DNA of 64,000 nucleotides from Paenibacillus_AR mesotrionivorans (GCF_046098205.1 NZ_JBJURJ010000015.1:1-64000); one strand, 5' to 3'. Counted from the first letter of the stretch, positions 43,045 to 52,037 are shown. The notes: generated by a model not told the origin, from the letters alone. A program made the numbers and translations.

Positions 43045-43614
43045 ATGATAAATGGTCATTCGGATATTACCTGTACGGCATTTTTGGGTACAAGAATGGT
43101 TGCATCAGGTTCCTTGCCATCCGTGACTTCGATTGTGAAGGAGAGGTTGGAGGACAGGGAGCTCCTGCAGCTGCTTATTTTTGACGATTCTACTGGAAAA
43201 CAAATTGATGTTCACTTCCGCGGCAAGACTGATGATCTAGCCGCGGACGAATCTCCCCGGCGGGCCGGACGTCCGAAGCTGGGTGTTGTGTCCGGTGAGG
43301 TTACGTTATTGCCGCGCCAATGGGAGTGGCTGAAGGGTCAACCCGGTGGAGCTTCCGTCACCTTGCGCAAGCTCATTGATGAAGCCCGCCGCGCCGGAGA
43401 GGAACAAGGCAAAATACGGGCGTCACAAGAGTCAGTCTATCATTTCATGACGGCCGTGGCCGGAAATTTCCCGCATTACGAAGAAGCGCTGCGGGAGCTT
43501 TATTCCGGTGATATGGATCGCTTTTATGACAGCATGGAGGAATGGGCACCCGATATCAAAAGTCATATAAAGAAATTGGCCCTAGATGCATTTCCCAAGC
43601 GGAATCCAGGATGA
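43045..43614 (+). CDS. DUF2239 family protein
   Basis: A 189-residue soluble protein that I recognise as the DUF2239 family: ITCTAFLGTRMVASGSL, a strand-rich FDDSTGKQIDVHFRG region and the strong RGRPKLGVVSGEVTLLPRQWEWL-like middle, then a helical end (AVAGNFPHYEEALRELYSGDMDRF). The fold includes a GRPKLG motif typical of DNA-binding antitoxin-like helices, but the function is unknown. It starts after GAGGAG and is followed 16 bases later by an alpha/beta hydrolase gene. Both depend on the repeat-bearing promoter upstream. Confidence 0.8.
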   Translation: MINGHSDITCTAFLGTRMVASGSLPSVTSIVKERLEDRELLQLLIFDDSTGKQIDVHFRGKTDDLAADESPRRAGRPKLGVVSGEVTLLPRQWEWLKGQPGGASVTLRKLIDEARRAGEEQGKIRASQESVYHFMTAVAGNFPHYEEALRELYSGDMDRFYDSMEEWAPDIKSHIKKLALDAFPKRNPG

Positions 43615-43630
43615 AAGCAGGAGAATGTGG

Positions 43631-44533
43631 ATGAATATTGTAAAAGTCAATGATGTGGAGCTGGCGTTTGACAGCTTCGGCAACGAAACGGACGAGGCTG
43701 TGATTTTAATTGCCGGTCTTGGAACACAGATGCTCCGATGGACAGCTGATTTTTGCCGGAGGCTGGCGGCACGGGGCTTTCGTGTGATTCGCTTCGATAA
43801 TCGCGATGCTGGATGCTCGACACACTACAGCGATTATCCGACATTGGATTTTGAAGCCTTGGCGGCTAAGCTCATGTCCGGGCAGCGGCCGGACCTTCCT
43901 TATACACTCGATGAGATGGCAGCAGACGTTATCGGTCTGCTCGATGCCCTTTCCATTAAGCGGGCTCATCTTGTGGGACGGTCCATGGGTGGGATGATCG
44001 CCCAGCTTGCAGCCAGTGTTTACCCCGAGCGGGTGTTATCCCTCACCTCAATTATGTCTAGCTCCGGCAATTCCGCTCTGCCGCAAGCTTCTCCGGAAGT
44101 GATGGCGATGATGACGAAACCGGCGCCGAATCCGTTTGAGGATGAAGCAGGGTTCCTCGCGCACAGCCTTTCTTTTGCGAGGCGAATTGCCGGGACAGGC
44201 TATCCGTTTGATGAGAGGACTTACAGGGAGCTTATTCTGGAGGAGGTGAAGCGGGCTTATGATCCGGGCAGTGTGGGGCGGCAAATTGCGGCTATTGCTG
44301 TCTCCGGGGACCGCCGTCCACGCCTGGCCGCTCTATCCATGCATGCACTTATTATTCATGGATCGGATGACCCCTTGTTTGTGCCCGCCTGCGGCGAGGA
44401 CACGGCTTCCACTATACCCGACGCGGAGTTTATGCTGCTTGACGGAATGGGGCATGATCTGCCTCAGGAACTGTACGATATGGTCATCGATGGCATCGAA
44501 CGGACGGCTCACCGGAGCGGACACGCATCATAA
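43631..44533 (+). CDS. Alpha/beta hydrolase
   Basis: A 300-residue hydrolase with the alpha/beta fold. The oxyanion-hole region is LIAGLGTQMLRW, and the nucleophile elbow is GRSMGGMIAQ (Ser near residue 119). The late region GSDDPLFVPA supplies the acid and GMGHDLP the catalytic His. It resembles non-haem haloperoxidase or ester-hydrolase relatives; substrate unknown. ATG 43631 lies seven bases after AGGAG. Co-transcribed with the DUF2239 gene. Confidence 0.9.
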   Translation: MNIVKVNDVELAFDSFGNETDEAVILIAGLGTQMLRWTADFCRRLAARGFRVIRFDNRDAGCSTHYSDYPTLDFEALAAKLMSGQRPDLPYTLDEMAADVIGLLDALSIKRAHLVGRSMGGMIAQLAASVYPERVLSLTSIMSSSGNSALPQASPEVMAMMTKPAPNPFEDEAGFLAHSLSFARRIAGTGYPFDERTYRELILEEVKRAYDPGSVGRQIAAIAVSGDRRPRLAALSMHALIIHGSDDPLFVPACGEDTASTIPDAEFMLLDGMGHDLPQELYDMVIDGIERTAHRSGHAS

Positions 44534-44534
44534 A

Positions 44535-44583
44535 AAGGCTCGTACTGCCTGGAAGGGAAACCTCCTGGCCGGTACGAGCCTTG
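44535..44583 (+). terminator. Hairpin after the hydrolase gene
   Basis: AAGGCTCGTAC pairs with GTACGAGCCTT, with an inner imperfect stem (CCTGGAAGG / CCTCCTGG). T run is short, so its strength as a terminator is unclear. Confidence 0.7.
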
Positions 44584-44611
44584 GTTCATCATGGGCCGTC
44601 ATTGCCGCAGC

Positions 44612-44713
44612 CTAAACATCCCCGCAGGTATTGATCCGCTTCGGGTCAAAAATCTCGTTGATGTGATGCTCCTCGAATTTGTCCAGCAGGTGCTCCTGGC
44701 AACCTGTTTTTCC
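44612..44713 (-). pseudogene. Possible 3' remnant of a minus-strand gene
   Basis: The minus strand reads GKTGCQEHLLDKFEEHHINE followed by IFDPKRINTCGDV and a stop, which looks like the C-terminal end of a soluble protein rather than chance. No ribosome binding site or N-terminal part is found upstream; instead the promoter region of the aldo/keto reductase occupies the place. I cannot name the parent family. Confidence 0.35.
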
Positions 44714-44811
44714 TAAGAGATAATCTGCTCTTTTTTCAATAGTAGAGAATGTAAGGATTTGGTATAATAGGTGAAACGTGAAACGGGCTTGAAACAAGGA
44801 GGCATTCAAGT

Positions 44812-45645
44812 ATGAACGATTTTGTATTGAACAATGGGGTTGCCCTGCCCAAGGTGGGGCTGGGTGTCTACAAATTCAAGCCCCAGCACGAATCCGCCTT
44901 GATCTGGGCTCTACAGAATGGGTACCGCCATATTGATACGGCATCGTTTTATCACAATGAAGAATTGATTGCCCGTGCCATTCAGAAGTCGGGGATCAAA
45001 AGAACCGACGTTTTCCTGACCACGAAGGTGTGGAGCTCCGACCTGGGGAAACGGACCAAGCAGGCCTTTGAAAGCAGTCTCCGCAGGCTGCAAACGGATT
45101 ATGTCGATCTTTATTTGATCCATTGGCCGGCCGTTCATTATATGGAAAGCTGGTTTACCTTGGAGAGGCTCTACAAGGAAGGGAAGATTCGGGCCATCGG
45201 CGTCGCTAATTTTGAGCGAAAGCACTTGGAGGACGTGCTTACACAGGGGTCCATTGTCCCGGCTGTGAATCAGATCCAAACCAATCCCTATTATCAGCAA
45301 GAGGATATACACGGTTTTTTGGCCAAACACGGTATCCAGCATGTTGCCTGGGGGCCGTTCGGACAAGGAAACAAGCAGTTATTCAGCGACCCGGTACTAA
45401 CAGAGATTGCGCAAGGACATGGTAAAACAACCGCTCAAATCATGCTCAGGTGGAGCCTTCAGCGCGATATCGCCGTGATTCCCAAATCCATCAACCCGTC
45501 AAGACTGAAGCAGAACCTGGAGGTGTTTGACTTCCACTTATCCGCGGAGGAGATGGGCCGCGTAGCCGTACTGGAGCGTAATCAGAAGGGATTCAATGAC
45601 CCAAGCAACAAGTTTATGCTGTGGATGACGAGATATATCCGGTAG
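44812..45645 (+). CDS. Aldo/keto reductase
   Basis: A 277-residue NADPH-dependent oxidoreductase of the AKR superfamily, with an (alpha/beta)8 barrel. Signature stretches: GYRHIDTASFYHNEELIARA (Asp of the catalytic tetrad), TTKVWSSD (Lys), YLIHWPA (His) and the C-terminal coenzyme region KSINPSRLKQNLEVFDF. Typical members reduce small aldehydes and ketones, including methylglyoxal. ATG 44812 follows AAGGAGG, and a TATAAT (44762) is seen 50 bases upstream. It ends in a terminator. Confidence 0.94.
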   Translation: MNDFVLNNGVALPKVGLGVYKFKPQHESALIWALQNGYRHIDTASFYHNEELIARAIQKSGIKRTDVFLTTKVWSSDLGKRTKQAFESSLRRLQTDYVDLYLIHWPAVHYMESWFTLERLYKEGKIRAIGVANFERKHLEDVLTQGSIVPAVNQIQTNPYYQQEDIHGFLAKHGIQHVAWGPFGQGNKQLFSDPVLTEIAQGHGKTTAQIMLRWSLQRDIAVIPKSINPSRLKQNLEVFDFHLSAEEMGRVAVLERNQKGFNDPSNKFMLWMTRYIR

Positions 45646-45666
45646 ACGCCCGTCAGAAATAGTGAA

Positions 45667-45706
45667 AAACCCAAACCAGACCAGAAATGATTGTCTCGTT
45701 TGGGTT
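45667..45706 (+). terminator. Terminator after aldo/keto reductase
   Basis: AACCCAAACCAGAC and GTCTCGTTTGGGTT form a 14-bp stem with one mismatch around CAGAAATGATT. Confidence 0.8.
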
Positions 45707-45799
45707 GGGGTAATTGTCCGTACTGCACCATGTCTGTTCATTGTTCTTCTCCCCTTATTTTTTACTTGTGCCATATGTTCGGTTTATTATTAAACCCAC

Positions 45800-45849
45800 T
45801 TGTTTCTGCACAAAAGAACCCCTATAATTAAACCAAACGGTCGGTTTTA
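45800..45849 (+). promoter_or_regulatory. Promoter and operator of the TetR gene
   Basis: TTGTTT (45800) and a perfect TATAAT (45823) are 17 bp apart. The palindromic AAACCAAACGGTCGGTTTTA (45830-45849) lies just after the -10, so a bound repressor would block transcription. A nearly identical site precedes the MFS gene downstream. Confidence 0.88.
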
Positions 45850-45864
45850 TCTGGGAGGGACAAC

Positions 45865-46452
45865 ATGAGCACGCCAAAAGGCTCGGAAAAGCGGAGTATG
45901 ATTCTAGACAAGGCGTTGGAGCTTTTTGTGCAGAAGGGCTACGCCGCTACTTCGATGGATGATATCGTCAAACACACCGGGGTCAGCAAGGGCAGTATTT
46001 ATTACCATTTTTCCAGCAAAGATGATTTGTTCGTGAGTATGGTTGAAAAAATAAACCGGGAATGGGTGGAGGAGTGGGCAGGAATCCGCCCCCACTTCCC
46101 GGATGTCGGGAGCAGACTGATGGGAGCAAGCCTGCATTATGTGAACAGCTTCCAGAGCCCTCTGACGAAGGTTGCCGAAGAGTTCTCCATGAATATTCAG
46201 GAGGGTTACCAGGGTGTGTATGACAGGCTGGTGGAGATTTCAATGGTGCAGATTGACGTATTTACGGAGATCTTCCGGGAAGGGGTGGAGCAGCAGTTTT
46301 TTGCCGAGGTGGACCCCAGCCGGTTGGCTGTGTTATTCACCACCTTGTTAAGCGGAATGTTGGTCTACCCAAAGCTGTTCCCCAAAGAAGTGAGGGAGAA
46401 GCATACGCAAGAAGCGGTGAATGTGTTATTGAACGGAATTAAGAGCCGATGA
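45865..46452 (+). CDS. TetR-family repressor
   Basis: A 195-residue regulator with an N-terminal TetR helix-turn-helix (ILDKALELFVQKGYAATSMDDIVKHTGVSKGSIYYHFSSKDDLF, residues 12-56) and a helical ligand-binding domain. It probably represses itself and the MFS transporter gene downstream through two matching 20-bp operators. The ligand is likely the exported drug. ATG follows GGGAGGG. The transporter gene starts 121 bases after its stop, with its own operator in between. Confidence 0.93.
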   Translation: MSTPKGSEKRSMILDKALELFVQKGYAATSMDDIVKHTGVSKGSIYYHFSSKDDLFVSMVEKINREWVEEWAGIRPHFPDVGSRLMGASLHYVNSFQSPLTKVAEEFSMNIQEGYQGVYDRLVEISMVQIDVFTEIFREGVEQQFFAEVDPSRLAVLFTTLLSGMLVYPKLFPKEVREKHTQEAVNVLLNGIKSR

Positions 46453-46534
46453 ACTGGGCCAACCATGACCGAACGGAGCCTGTCCGAGCAGGCGAATTCT
46501 TATATCGGGCAGGCCCCTTACATTTGGCCATTAG

Positions 46535-46554
46535 TAAACCGAACGGTCAGTTTA
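46535..46554 (+). promoter_or_regulatory. Second TetR operator, before the MFS gene
   Basis: TAAACCGAACGGTCAGTTTA matches the site before tetR at most positions (core ACC.AACGGTC.GTTT). It lies 19 bp before the MFS start codon and just upstream of its GGAGGA ribosome binding site. Confidence 0.85.
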
Positions 46555-46572
46555 TTCAAAGGAGGAACTAAG

Positions 46573-47760
46573 ATGAAGGGTTTGTTGCAAAACCGGGTAT
46601 TCCTGCTGGTGATGGCTTCGGATGTGCTGCAGCAGGTGGGCATCTGGGTACGCAATATGGCTTTATTGTATTATGTGGTGCAGCAGACACAAGGTGATCC
46701 GGTGGCGGTGTCCTTGCTGACGGTTGCGGAATACGCACCGATTTTTTTGTTTTCCTTGGTGGGAGGTGTACTGGCAGACCGGTGGCGCCCCAAACGCACC
46801 ATGATCTGGGGCGATATTCTAAGCTTTCTCTCCATTGTGCCGATTTTATTCGTGGTGGCATGGGGTTATTGGCAGGCTGTTTTTATTGTGACGATGATTT
46901 CCGCGATTGTGTCCCAGTTCTCCCAGCCTTCCTCATCCAAGCTGCTGAAAACCCATGTCCCGGAAAAGGAATTGACGGCTGCCATAGCGATGATTCAGAT
47001 GGTTAGTTCGCTGTTTATCATTCTTGGTCCCATTCTCGGCACCTTTGTTTATTACACCTTCGGAGTGATGGTTTCGCTGGGCAGCCTGCTGGTGATTTTT
47101 GCCCTATCCGCTTGTTTGTTGCTGTTCCTGCCGGATTCACCGCGCACCATGGAGAGATTGTCCGTGCAGGCGTTGATTAGGGATTTTGGCGACGGGCTCG
47201 GTTATATGCGGAAACAGGCGAACCTGAAGGTTCTGCTGGTGATGTTTGGCGTCCTTGCTTTGGGAGCCGGCTTGACCGCTCCGCTGGACATTTTTCTGGT
47301 TACCCAACGGCTGGGATTGGCGGAAGCGGACCTGCAATGGTTTACCGCCTTGTCCGGTTTGGGCCTCTTAATTGGAGCCATCATCGCGGCCGGTCTGTCC
47401 GGCCGTTTGAAGGGCAGAGGAGTGGTTTTTGCCGGTTTGCTTTTGTTGGGAGCGGGCACGATGATTGAAGTATGGTCGGTCTGGCCTGTGCTGACAGGCG
47501 GAATGCGGCTGGTCACCGGCTTGTTTCTGGCTTTGACTCAAACTGTAATCGGCACCTATATGCTGACTTTGGTGCAAGCTGAATATATCGGACGGATTAA
47601 TGGTCTCATAACTCCTGTATTTACCGGCTGCACCCTGATCGGCACGGCTCTTTCCGGTATGCTGGTAGCCCAAAGCTCGCTTATCTTCGTCTATATGTTA
47701 TCCGGTCTTATTCTGATGCTGGCAGCCTTGGTGGCACTGCGATTACGTTTCTCCTCTTAA
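46573..47760 (+). CDS. MFS transporter, enterobactin-exporter/macrolide-efflux-like (12 segments)
   Basis: A 395-residue transporter with about 12 membrane segments, ordered as in the MFS_3/EntS-like group that exports siderophores or macrolides. The loop after segment 2 carries the motif GVLADRWRPKRTM, the MFS motif A. ATG 46573 lies after GGAGGA; an earlier in-frame ATG at 46465 would cross the operator. The TetR gene upstream is its repressor by site match. Its stop overlaps the stop of the convergent anti-sigma gene by a few bases. Confidence 0.9.
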   Translation: MKGLLQNRVFLLVMASDVLQQVGIWVRNMALLYYVVQQTQGDPVAVSLLTVAEYAPIFLFSLVGGVLADRWRPKRTMIWGDILSFLSIVPILFVVAWGYWQAVFIVTMISAIVSQFSQPSSSKLLKTHVPEKELTAAIAMIQMVSSLFIILGPILGTFVYYTFGVMVSLGSLLVIFALSACLLLFLPDSPRTMERLSVQALIRDFGDGLGYMRKQANLKVLLVMFGVLALGAGLTAPLDIFLVTQRLGLAEADLQWFTALSGLGLLIGAIIAAGLSGRLKGRGVVFAGLLLLGAGTMIEVWSVWPVLTGGMRLVTGLFLALTQTVIGTYMLTLVQAEYIGRINGLITPVFTGCTLIGTALSGMLVAQSSLIFVYMLSGLILMLAALVALRLRFSS

Positions 47761-48578
47761 TGGGAGGCATGATTAGCCGGGGTGACGGCAAGCCACCTTA
47801 ATTCATCAGTGCGAATAGAATGATTCGCCGCCTCATAGCCCAGCTTATACAGGGGTTTGCCGTCACCGGAATAGGCGATGCCGTTCAAATCATTCCATCG
47901 GATTGAGCTGTCCCAGGCAAATATGGCGGTTTCACCAACGGCTAACTCAAGTCTTTGCCGCTCCTTGTCCGGTCCCATTTCAATATAGGCTACCTGCGGG
48001 TCAAGGCTTTGCACGGGAATGGCCGTTACGCCTTGGCCGCCTGTTCTGTCCGTCATACTGCTCCAGCCCACCAGCTTCACTTGGTCCTCTGTTTTGTTGG
48101 CCCAGGAGGAGCTGCTGTTCTTCCACAGGCCGAAGCTTTCCTTCGTCAGGACGGTGCGGTACTTGTCTTCATTTTCATAGAAAAATACCTTATACGCTCC
48201 CACCTCCACCTCGCCGAGCAGAGTGGATTGTTCATCTACGTAACGGCTGGTTCCGGCAGCTTGTTCGGCGCTGAAGCGCAATCCCTGTGTGTATGCAAAG
48301 GAAGTGATAAGAACCAGACTCACTATGCAAGCTAACCCTGTCAAGGTGAGCGTTTTACGAAGCCGGAGTCTTCTGGCAAGGGACTTGTAATGATCTGTGG
48401 CTTCCGTACCTTCATTCTCCCTGTTGGCCTCCGGCTCCCTCTTCATTCCTTCATACCATACCCGGCATGCTTCGCAGCTCTCCATATGCTCGGCAGCTGC
48501 GGCTTGGCTGGCCGGACTGGCCATATCATCCTGCACCAGGGGCAGCAAATCCCTGATCAGTTCACAATCATATTTCAT
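47757..48578 (-). CDS. Anti-sigma factor with zinc-finger-type N terminus
   Basis: A 273-residue membrane protein. Residues 1-45 form a zf-HC2 anti-sigma domain with the H-x3-C-x2-C pattern (AEHMESCEACRVWYEGM). A membrane segment lies at about 90-112 (LTLTGLACIVSLVLITSFAY), with an extracytoplasmic domain of about 160 residues. It should hold the ECF sigma factor inactive until an envelope signal. Its start overlaps the sigma gene's 3' end by 11 bases. The start at 48578 begins MKYDCELIRDLLP, as typical of this family. Confidence 0.88.
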   Translation of the reverse strand: MKYDCELIRDLLPLVQDDMASPASQAAAAEHMESCEACRVWYEGMKREPEANRENEGTEATDHYKSLARRLRLRKTLTLTGLACIVSLVLITSFAYTQGLRFSAEQAAGTSRYVDEQSTLLGEVEVGAYKVFFYENEDKYRTVLTKESFGLWKNSSSSWANKTEDQVKLVGWSSMTDRTGGQGVTAIPVQSLDPQVAYIEMGPDKERQRLELAVGETAIFAWDSSIRWNDLNGIAYSGDGKPLYKLGYEAANHSIRTDELRWLAVTPANHASH

Positions 48579-49086
48579 ATCCGTAACCCTCCCGTAATTT
48601 CGATTGAAGGGCAAGCTTGCCCCGGAAAAAAATGACCTTGGCTGAGCTTTCGCTTATTTTCAACATCGCAGAAATCTGCACGTAGCTTAAATCGGAATAA
48701 AACCGGTACAGCATCACATCCCTTGTCCTCGAATCAAAGGTATCCAGAACCTTAAGAACTGCCGCGAGCTTCTCTTTGTTCTCCACTTGCTGATGCAAGG
48801 AAACAGGCTCACTTCTCTCCAGATTAAAAAGGATAGAGCGCAACAGGCTTCTGCCGCGCTGTTTCTTCCGGATCTCTTGATAAAATACATTCTTGGCGAT
48901 CTGAAGCAGCCATGTTTTCACCTGGCATTCGCCTCTGAATTTGGAGAAGGACCGGATAGCCTGGTAAAAGGTCTCCTGGGTCAGTTCCTCCGCTAGTTCC
49001 TGCTCATACCCGGACAGCCGGAGCAGGAAGGAAAACACATCCTTGCGGTAATCCGTATACAGCTGATGGAAGCTTTGCAATGCCAT
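48568..49086 (-). CDS. ECF-type sigma-70 factor
   Basis: A 172-residue sigma factor of region 2 plus region 4 only. Region 2 reads FLLRLSGYEQELAEELTQETFYQAIRSFSKFRG, and region 4 has the final helix-turn-helix (LSYVQISAMLKISESSAKVIFFRGKL). It is translationally linked to the anti-sigma gene after it. The upstream DNA on its own strand carries a GGTTACA-like inverse of TGTAACC, a plausible ECF -35, so autoregulation is likely. The function of the regulon is unknown. Confidence 0.92.
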   Translation of the reverse strand: MALQSFHQLYTDYRKDVFSFLLRLSGYEQELAEELTQETFYQAIRSFSKFRGECQVKTWLLQIAKNVFYQEIRKKQRGRSLLRSILFNLERSEPVSLHQQVENKEKLAAVLKVLDTFDSRTRDVMLYRFYSDLSYVQISAMLKISESSAKVIFFRGKLALQSKLREGYGYEI

Positions 49087-49117
49087 TCATCCTCTCGGGC
49101 TTCTCACTCATAACTAG

Positions 49118-49145
49118 TAGTTGCCGCAGATTCGAAAAGGTTACA
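49118..49145 (-). promoter_or_regulatory. Candidate autoregulatory ECF promoter
   Basis: On the minus strand TGTAACC (49145-49139) is followed after 15 bases by CAACTA (49123-49118), the general ECF pattern with an AAC-type -35. It lies 32 bases upstream of the sigma gene. Confidence 0.5.
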
Positions 49146-49178
49146 AATTCGGATGATTTTTATTATACATGGTACCGC

Positions 49179-49211
49179 AAAAAAGCCTGCTGCAGCTTTC
49201 GCAGCGGGCTT
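49179..49211 (-). terminator. Terminator of the ABC/ECF operon
   Basis: On the minus strand AAGCCCGCTGC pairs with GCAGCAGGCTT around GAAAGCT, followed by TTTT. Confidence 0.9.
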
Positions 49212-49231
49212 GGAAGTCTGTCACGAAACTC

Positions 49232-50449
49232 TTACGTAATCTGATGGTTCCGGAAGGAACGGTACGCCAGGGGTGTCAGCAGGACACTGGCGGCTGCTCC
49301 GAACAGGGGCAGGAAAATATAAGGGCGCAGGACCAGGCCGAGAAACTCGTATTGGATCAGGGAGGTGACATTCTTGAAGACCAGCATGTTTGTGGGCAGA
49401 AGATGGACCAGATTATACAGCAGAAGGTTGGCTTCGGAGACATTGGTGAACATCGGCACCAACAGCAGCAAGCCGGTGAGGACAATCACAGCGAATGGAC
49501 TCCTGAACCGGGCTGAGAGCAGCATGGTAACGGCAGCGGTGAACAGGCAGGCGCAGAGCACGCTGGCAGACAGCAGCAGGGCTGTTTGTCCCAGGGTGAG
49601 CGGGTAGGAGCACATAGGCATATATAGCTGCAAAGGAGCGTTTCCTCCGTCAAAGCCGAAGGTAAGCATACATTGCAGATAGGAGACCAGGGTGAAGGTT
49701 ATAGCCAACCCGGCTGCCGCAGAGAAGCCTGTAAACAGCTTGGCCCCAATGAGCCGGCCTTTTCCGTGTTTGGAGGTCAGGATCAGTTGGTCGGCTCGGC
49801 AGGCATATTCGCCAGAGAACAACGGCGCCGTGCATATGGCTGTGAAGAAGGCCGCAATCAGACCGGTGATGTACATCATGGTAAAAAACCGGGTATAGCC
49901 ATCGGTATAGGAATAGATGAAGGGGGCTTGCACCTGGTTGTCCAGGGCCAGCACCTCTTTTTTGGCATGTTCACTCATCCGGGATTGCTCGATCACCTGA
50001 GCCAGTCTTTCTCCGCGGATGGTGTAGAAATTCCCGGCCTGCGCCTCGGTCAGCTTCTGGAAATCCTCCATATTGAAGCGCCGGGATTCGGTATTGTAAA
50101 TGGTGCGGGTAAGCGAGTAGATTTCGCTGTAGGGGCGTGCAAAGGTTTGGTACGCCTCGGTATTTTGATACTGGGCGCTCCCGGGAATTTGCGCATAGGC
50201 TTGGGAGGCGGCGAGGATCAGCTCCGTGTCGACAGGGCGTCCCGCTAATGAGCGGGCGTAGGTACGGTCCTTGATCATGGCGTCATAATTGGACTCAAAC
50301 ACTTCCCCGTTCATATAATGATTCCCGATCAGGATGCCCCAGCCGTTAATAAGGGATAAGAGGAAGGCCAGTATGAGGCCGAGAAGGATGCTTTTTTTGC
50401 GGAGCATTTTCCTGTATTCAAAACCGGCTAACTGCCAAAAGAGAATCAT
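49232..50449 (-). CDS. ABC exporter permease subunit (ABC-2 type)
   Basis: A 405-residue membrane protein with about six membrane segments and a large extracytoplasmic loop after the first (residues 35-180). It is the permease half of an ABC-2-like exporter. Its ATG overlaps the ATPase stop by four bases. Such ECF-linked exporters are often used for antimicrobial peptide or lipid export; the cargo here is unknown. Start: ATG overlapping TGA, no separate ribosome binding site beyond the end of the ATPase gene. Confidence 0.88.
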   Translation of the reverse strand: MILFWQLAGFEYRKMLRKKSILLGLILAFLLSLINGWGILIGNHYMNGEVFESNYDAMIKDRTYARSLAGRPVDTELILAASQAYAQIPGSAQYQNTEAYQTFARPYSEIYSLTRTIYNTESRRFNMEDFQKLTEAQAGNFYTIRGERLAQVIEQSRMSEHAKKEVLALDNQVQAPFIYSYTDGYTRFFTMMYITGLIAAFFTAICTAPLFSGEYACRADQLILTSKHGKGRLIGAKLFTGFSAAAGLAITFTLVSYLQCMLTFGFDGGNAPLQLYMPMCSYPLTLGQTALLLSASVLCACLFTAAVTMLLSARFRSPFAVIVLTGLLLLVPMFTNVSEANLLLYNLVHLLPTNMLVFKNVTSLIQYEFLGLVLRPYIFLPLFGAAASVLLTPLAYRSFRNHQIT

Positions 50450-51312
50450 TTTGCCGTCACCTCACTGAAATAATAAAGGTAAAGATCCTCCAGCCCCGCT
50501 TGGACGGGCACGGCTGAAGCCCAAGGTTTACCTTCACCGACCAGCCGCAGGAGAATGCCGCCAGTTTCCTGGCGCAGATTAATAACCGGAAATTTGGCGC
50601 ACAGCGCATCCGCCTCCTCCCGGGTGACGATGCATTCCCACACCTTGCCCTGTATGGGCTCTACGATTTCGGCCAATCCGCCTTGATGGATGATCTGGCC
50701 GCTTTTCATAAGAAGGATGGTATCCGCAATATGCTCCACATCGGAAACAATATGGGTGGACAGCAGCACAATCCGGTCCTTGCCCAGCCGGGAAATCAGA
50801 TTGCGGAAGCGCACCCGCTCCTTGGGGTCAAGACCGGCCGTGGGTTCGTCGAGCACCAGAATGCGCGGATCGTTTAACAATGCCTGGGCAATGCCCAACC
50901 GCTGCTTCATCCCGCCGGAAAAGGTTCTGATTTTCTTTTTGGCCTCCTGCTCCAGGGCAACCAGCTCCAGCAGCTCCCGCGCTTTTTCCTTGGCGCGTGT
51001 TTTTGGCAGGCCCTTCAGGGTTGCGATGTAGAGCAGGAAATCCAAGGCGGAGAATTCCGGATAATACCCGAAATCCTGGGGCAGATACCCCAACGCATCG
51101 CGGTAATCCTCATGGCTGACATCGGTTCCGCCATAGGTGATGGTGCCCGAGGTGGGGGACAGGACGCCGCACATCATGCGCATCAAGGTGGTTTTGCCTG
51201 CACCGTTGGCCCCCAATAGGCCGTATACGCCGGGCCGGAGCACAAGGGAAATACGGTCGTTGGCGATTTTGCTGCCGTAGTGTCTGGTTATTCGGTCAAG
51301 AATGAGCTCCAT
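50446..51312 (-). CDS. ABC exporter ATPase subunit
   Basis: A 288-residue ABC ATPase with Walker A GANGAGKTTL (near residue 35), signature FSGGMKQRLGIA (near 135), Walker B ILVLDEPTAGLD (near 155) and the switch His (LLSTHIVSD, near 190). The C-terminal 80 residues are a family-specific extension. It pairs with the permease gene after it. The start follows GGAGGAGAGAAC and overlaps the preceding membrane-protein gene by 25 bases. Confidence 0.95.
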   Translation of the reverse strand: MELILDRITRHYGSKIANDRISLVLRPGVYGLLGANGAGKTTLMRMMCGVLSPTSGTITYGGTDVSHEDYRDALGYLPQDFGYYPEFSALDFLLYIATLKGLPKTRAKEKARELLELVALEQEAKKKIRTFSGGMKQRLGIAQALLNDPRILVLDEPTAGLDPKERVRFRNLISRLGKDRIVLLSTHIVSDVEHIADTILLMKSGQIIHQGGLAEIVEPIQGKVWECIVTREEADALCAKFPVINLRQETGGILLRLVGEGKPWASAVPVQAGLEDLYLYYFSEVTAK

Positions 51313-52037
51313 GTTCTCTCCTCCGTTTGTTTAAGCACTTGCGTAAGCTGGCGGATGACCACAAGGATACTGGCGGCAAACAGCCCAACCCAGTAGATAA
51401 AGCTGGTCTCCGCATAAAAAGGCTGCATCGTATTGCTGAAGACGGCGTCCGCCAGGCTGATGATGCAGGCGGCTGCCGCACAGGCCGGAAGGCTTTCACG
51501 GCCATGCCACCGGTTTAAGATCCAGAAGCAAACCCCGCAGGTCATGAGGTAGGGCACCAGCAGATACAGAGCCGTCCGCATCAAGCCAATGGGGGTCACG
51601 TGACTCACAAGGGCGAGGAGAAGTGCGAATAACGCAAAGTTGGCAGCACCCAGAATCGCCGCCCGGGCCAGGATAATCTGCGGCAGGCTGAAGCGGCAGC
51701 CCATCTCCAATTCCGCCATCCGGTGAAAGGCCGAGCGGAACAGCTCCGTGGTGGTTAAGAGTGCCATCAGCGGAAGAATGGCGGAGATGATCCAGAGGGC
51801 ATCCGCCTCCGACCACCAATGGCTGGCGGCAGGAGTGGAGAAGGAAACAAACCAGCCCAACAGGACGTTCATAAAGGCAAACGCCCACACCCGCTTGCGT
51901 ATATAGCCCAGTTGGCTGAAGAAAAATTCCCGGAAGGTGATCTTCGGATAACGGAGAGTCTGCAGGAACCGCTCCTTGTCTCTCGGGGCCGGAGCCTCGA
52001 AAGCATCCCGCAGCGCCTTTTTCCATTGCTTATTCAT
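51288..52037 (-). CDS. Membrane protein co-encoded with an ECF sigma factor
   Basis: A 249-residue protein with a charged N-terminal region (MNKQWKKALRDAFEAPAPRDKERFLQTLR) and five or six membrane segments after residue 50. The N-terminal part may bind the co-encoded sigma factor, as in anti-sigma proteins, but no zinc-finger motif is visible. It overlaps the sigma gene by eight bases and the ATPase gene by 25, so all four genes from sigma factor to permease form one operon. Function inferred only from location. Confidence 0.75.
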   Translation of the reverse strand: MNKQWKKALRDAFEAPAPRDKERFLQTLRYPKITFREFFFSQLGYIRKRVWAFAFMNVLLGWFVSFSTPAASHWWSEADALWIISAILPLMALLTTTELFRSAFHRMAELEMGCRFSLPQIILARAAILGAANFALFALLLALVSHVTPIGLMRTALYLLVPYLMTCGVCFWILNRWHGRESLPACAAAACIISLADAVFSNTMQPFYAETSFIYWVGLFAASILVVIRQLTQVLKQTEERTWSSFLTE

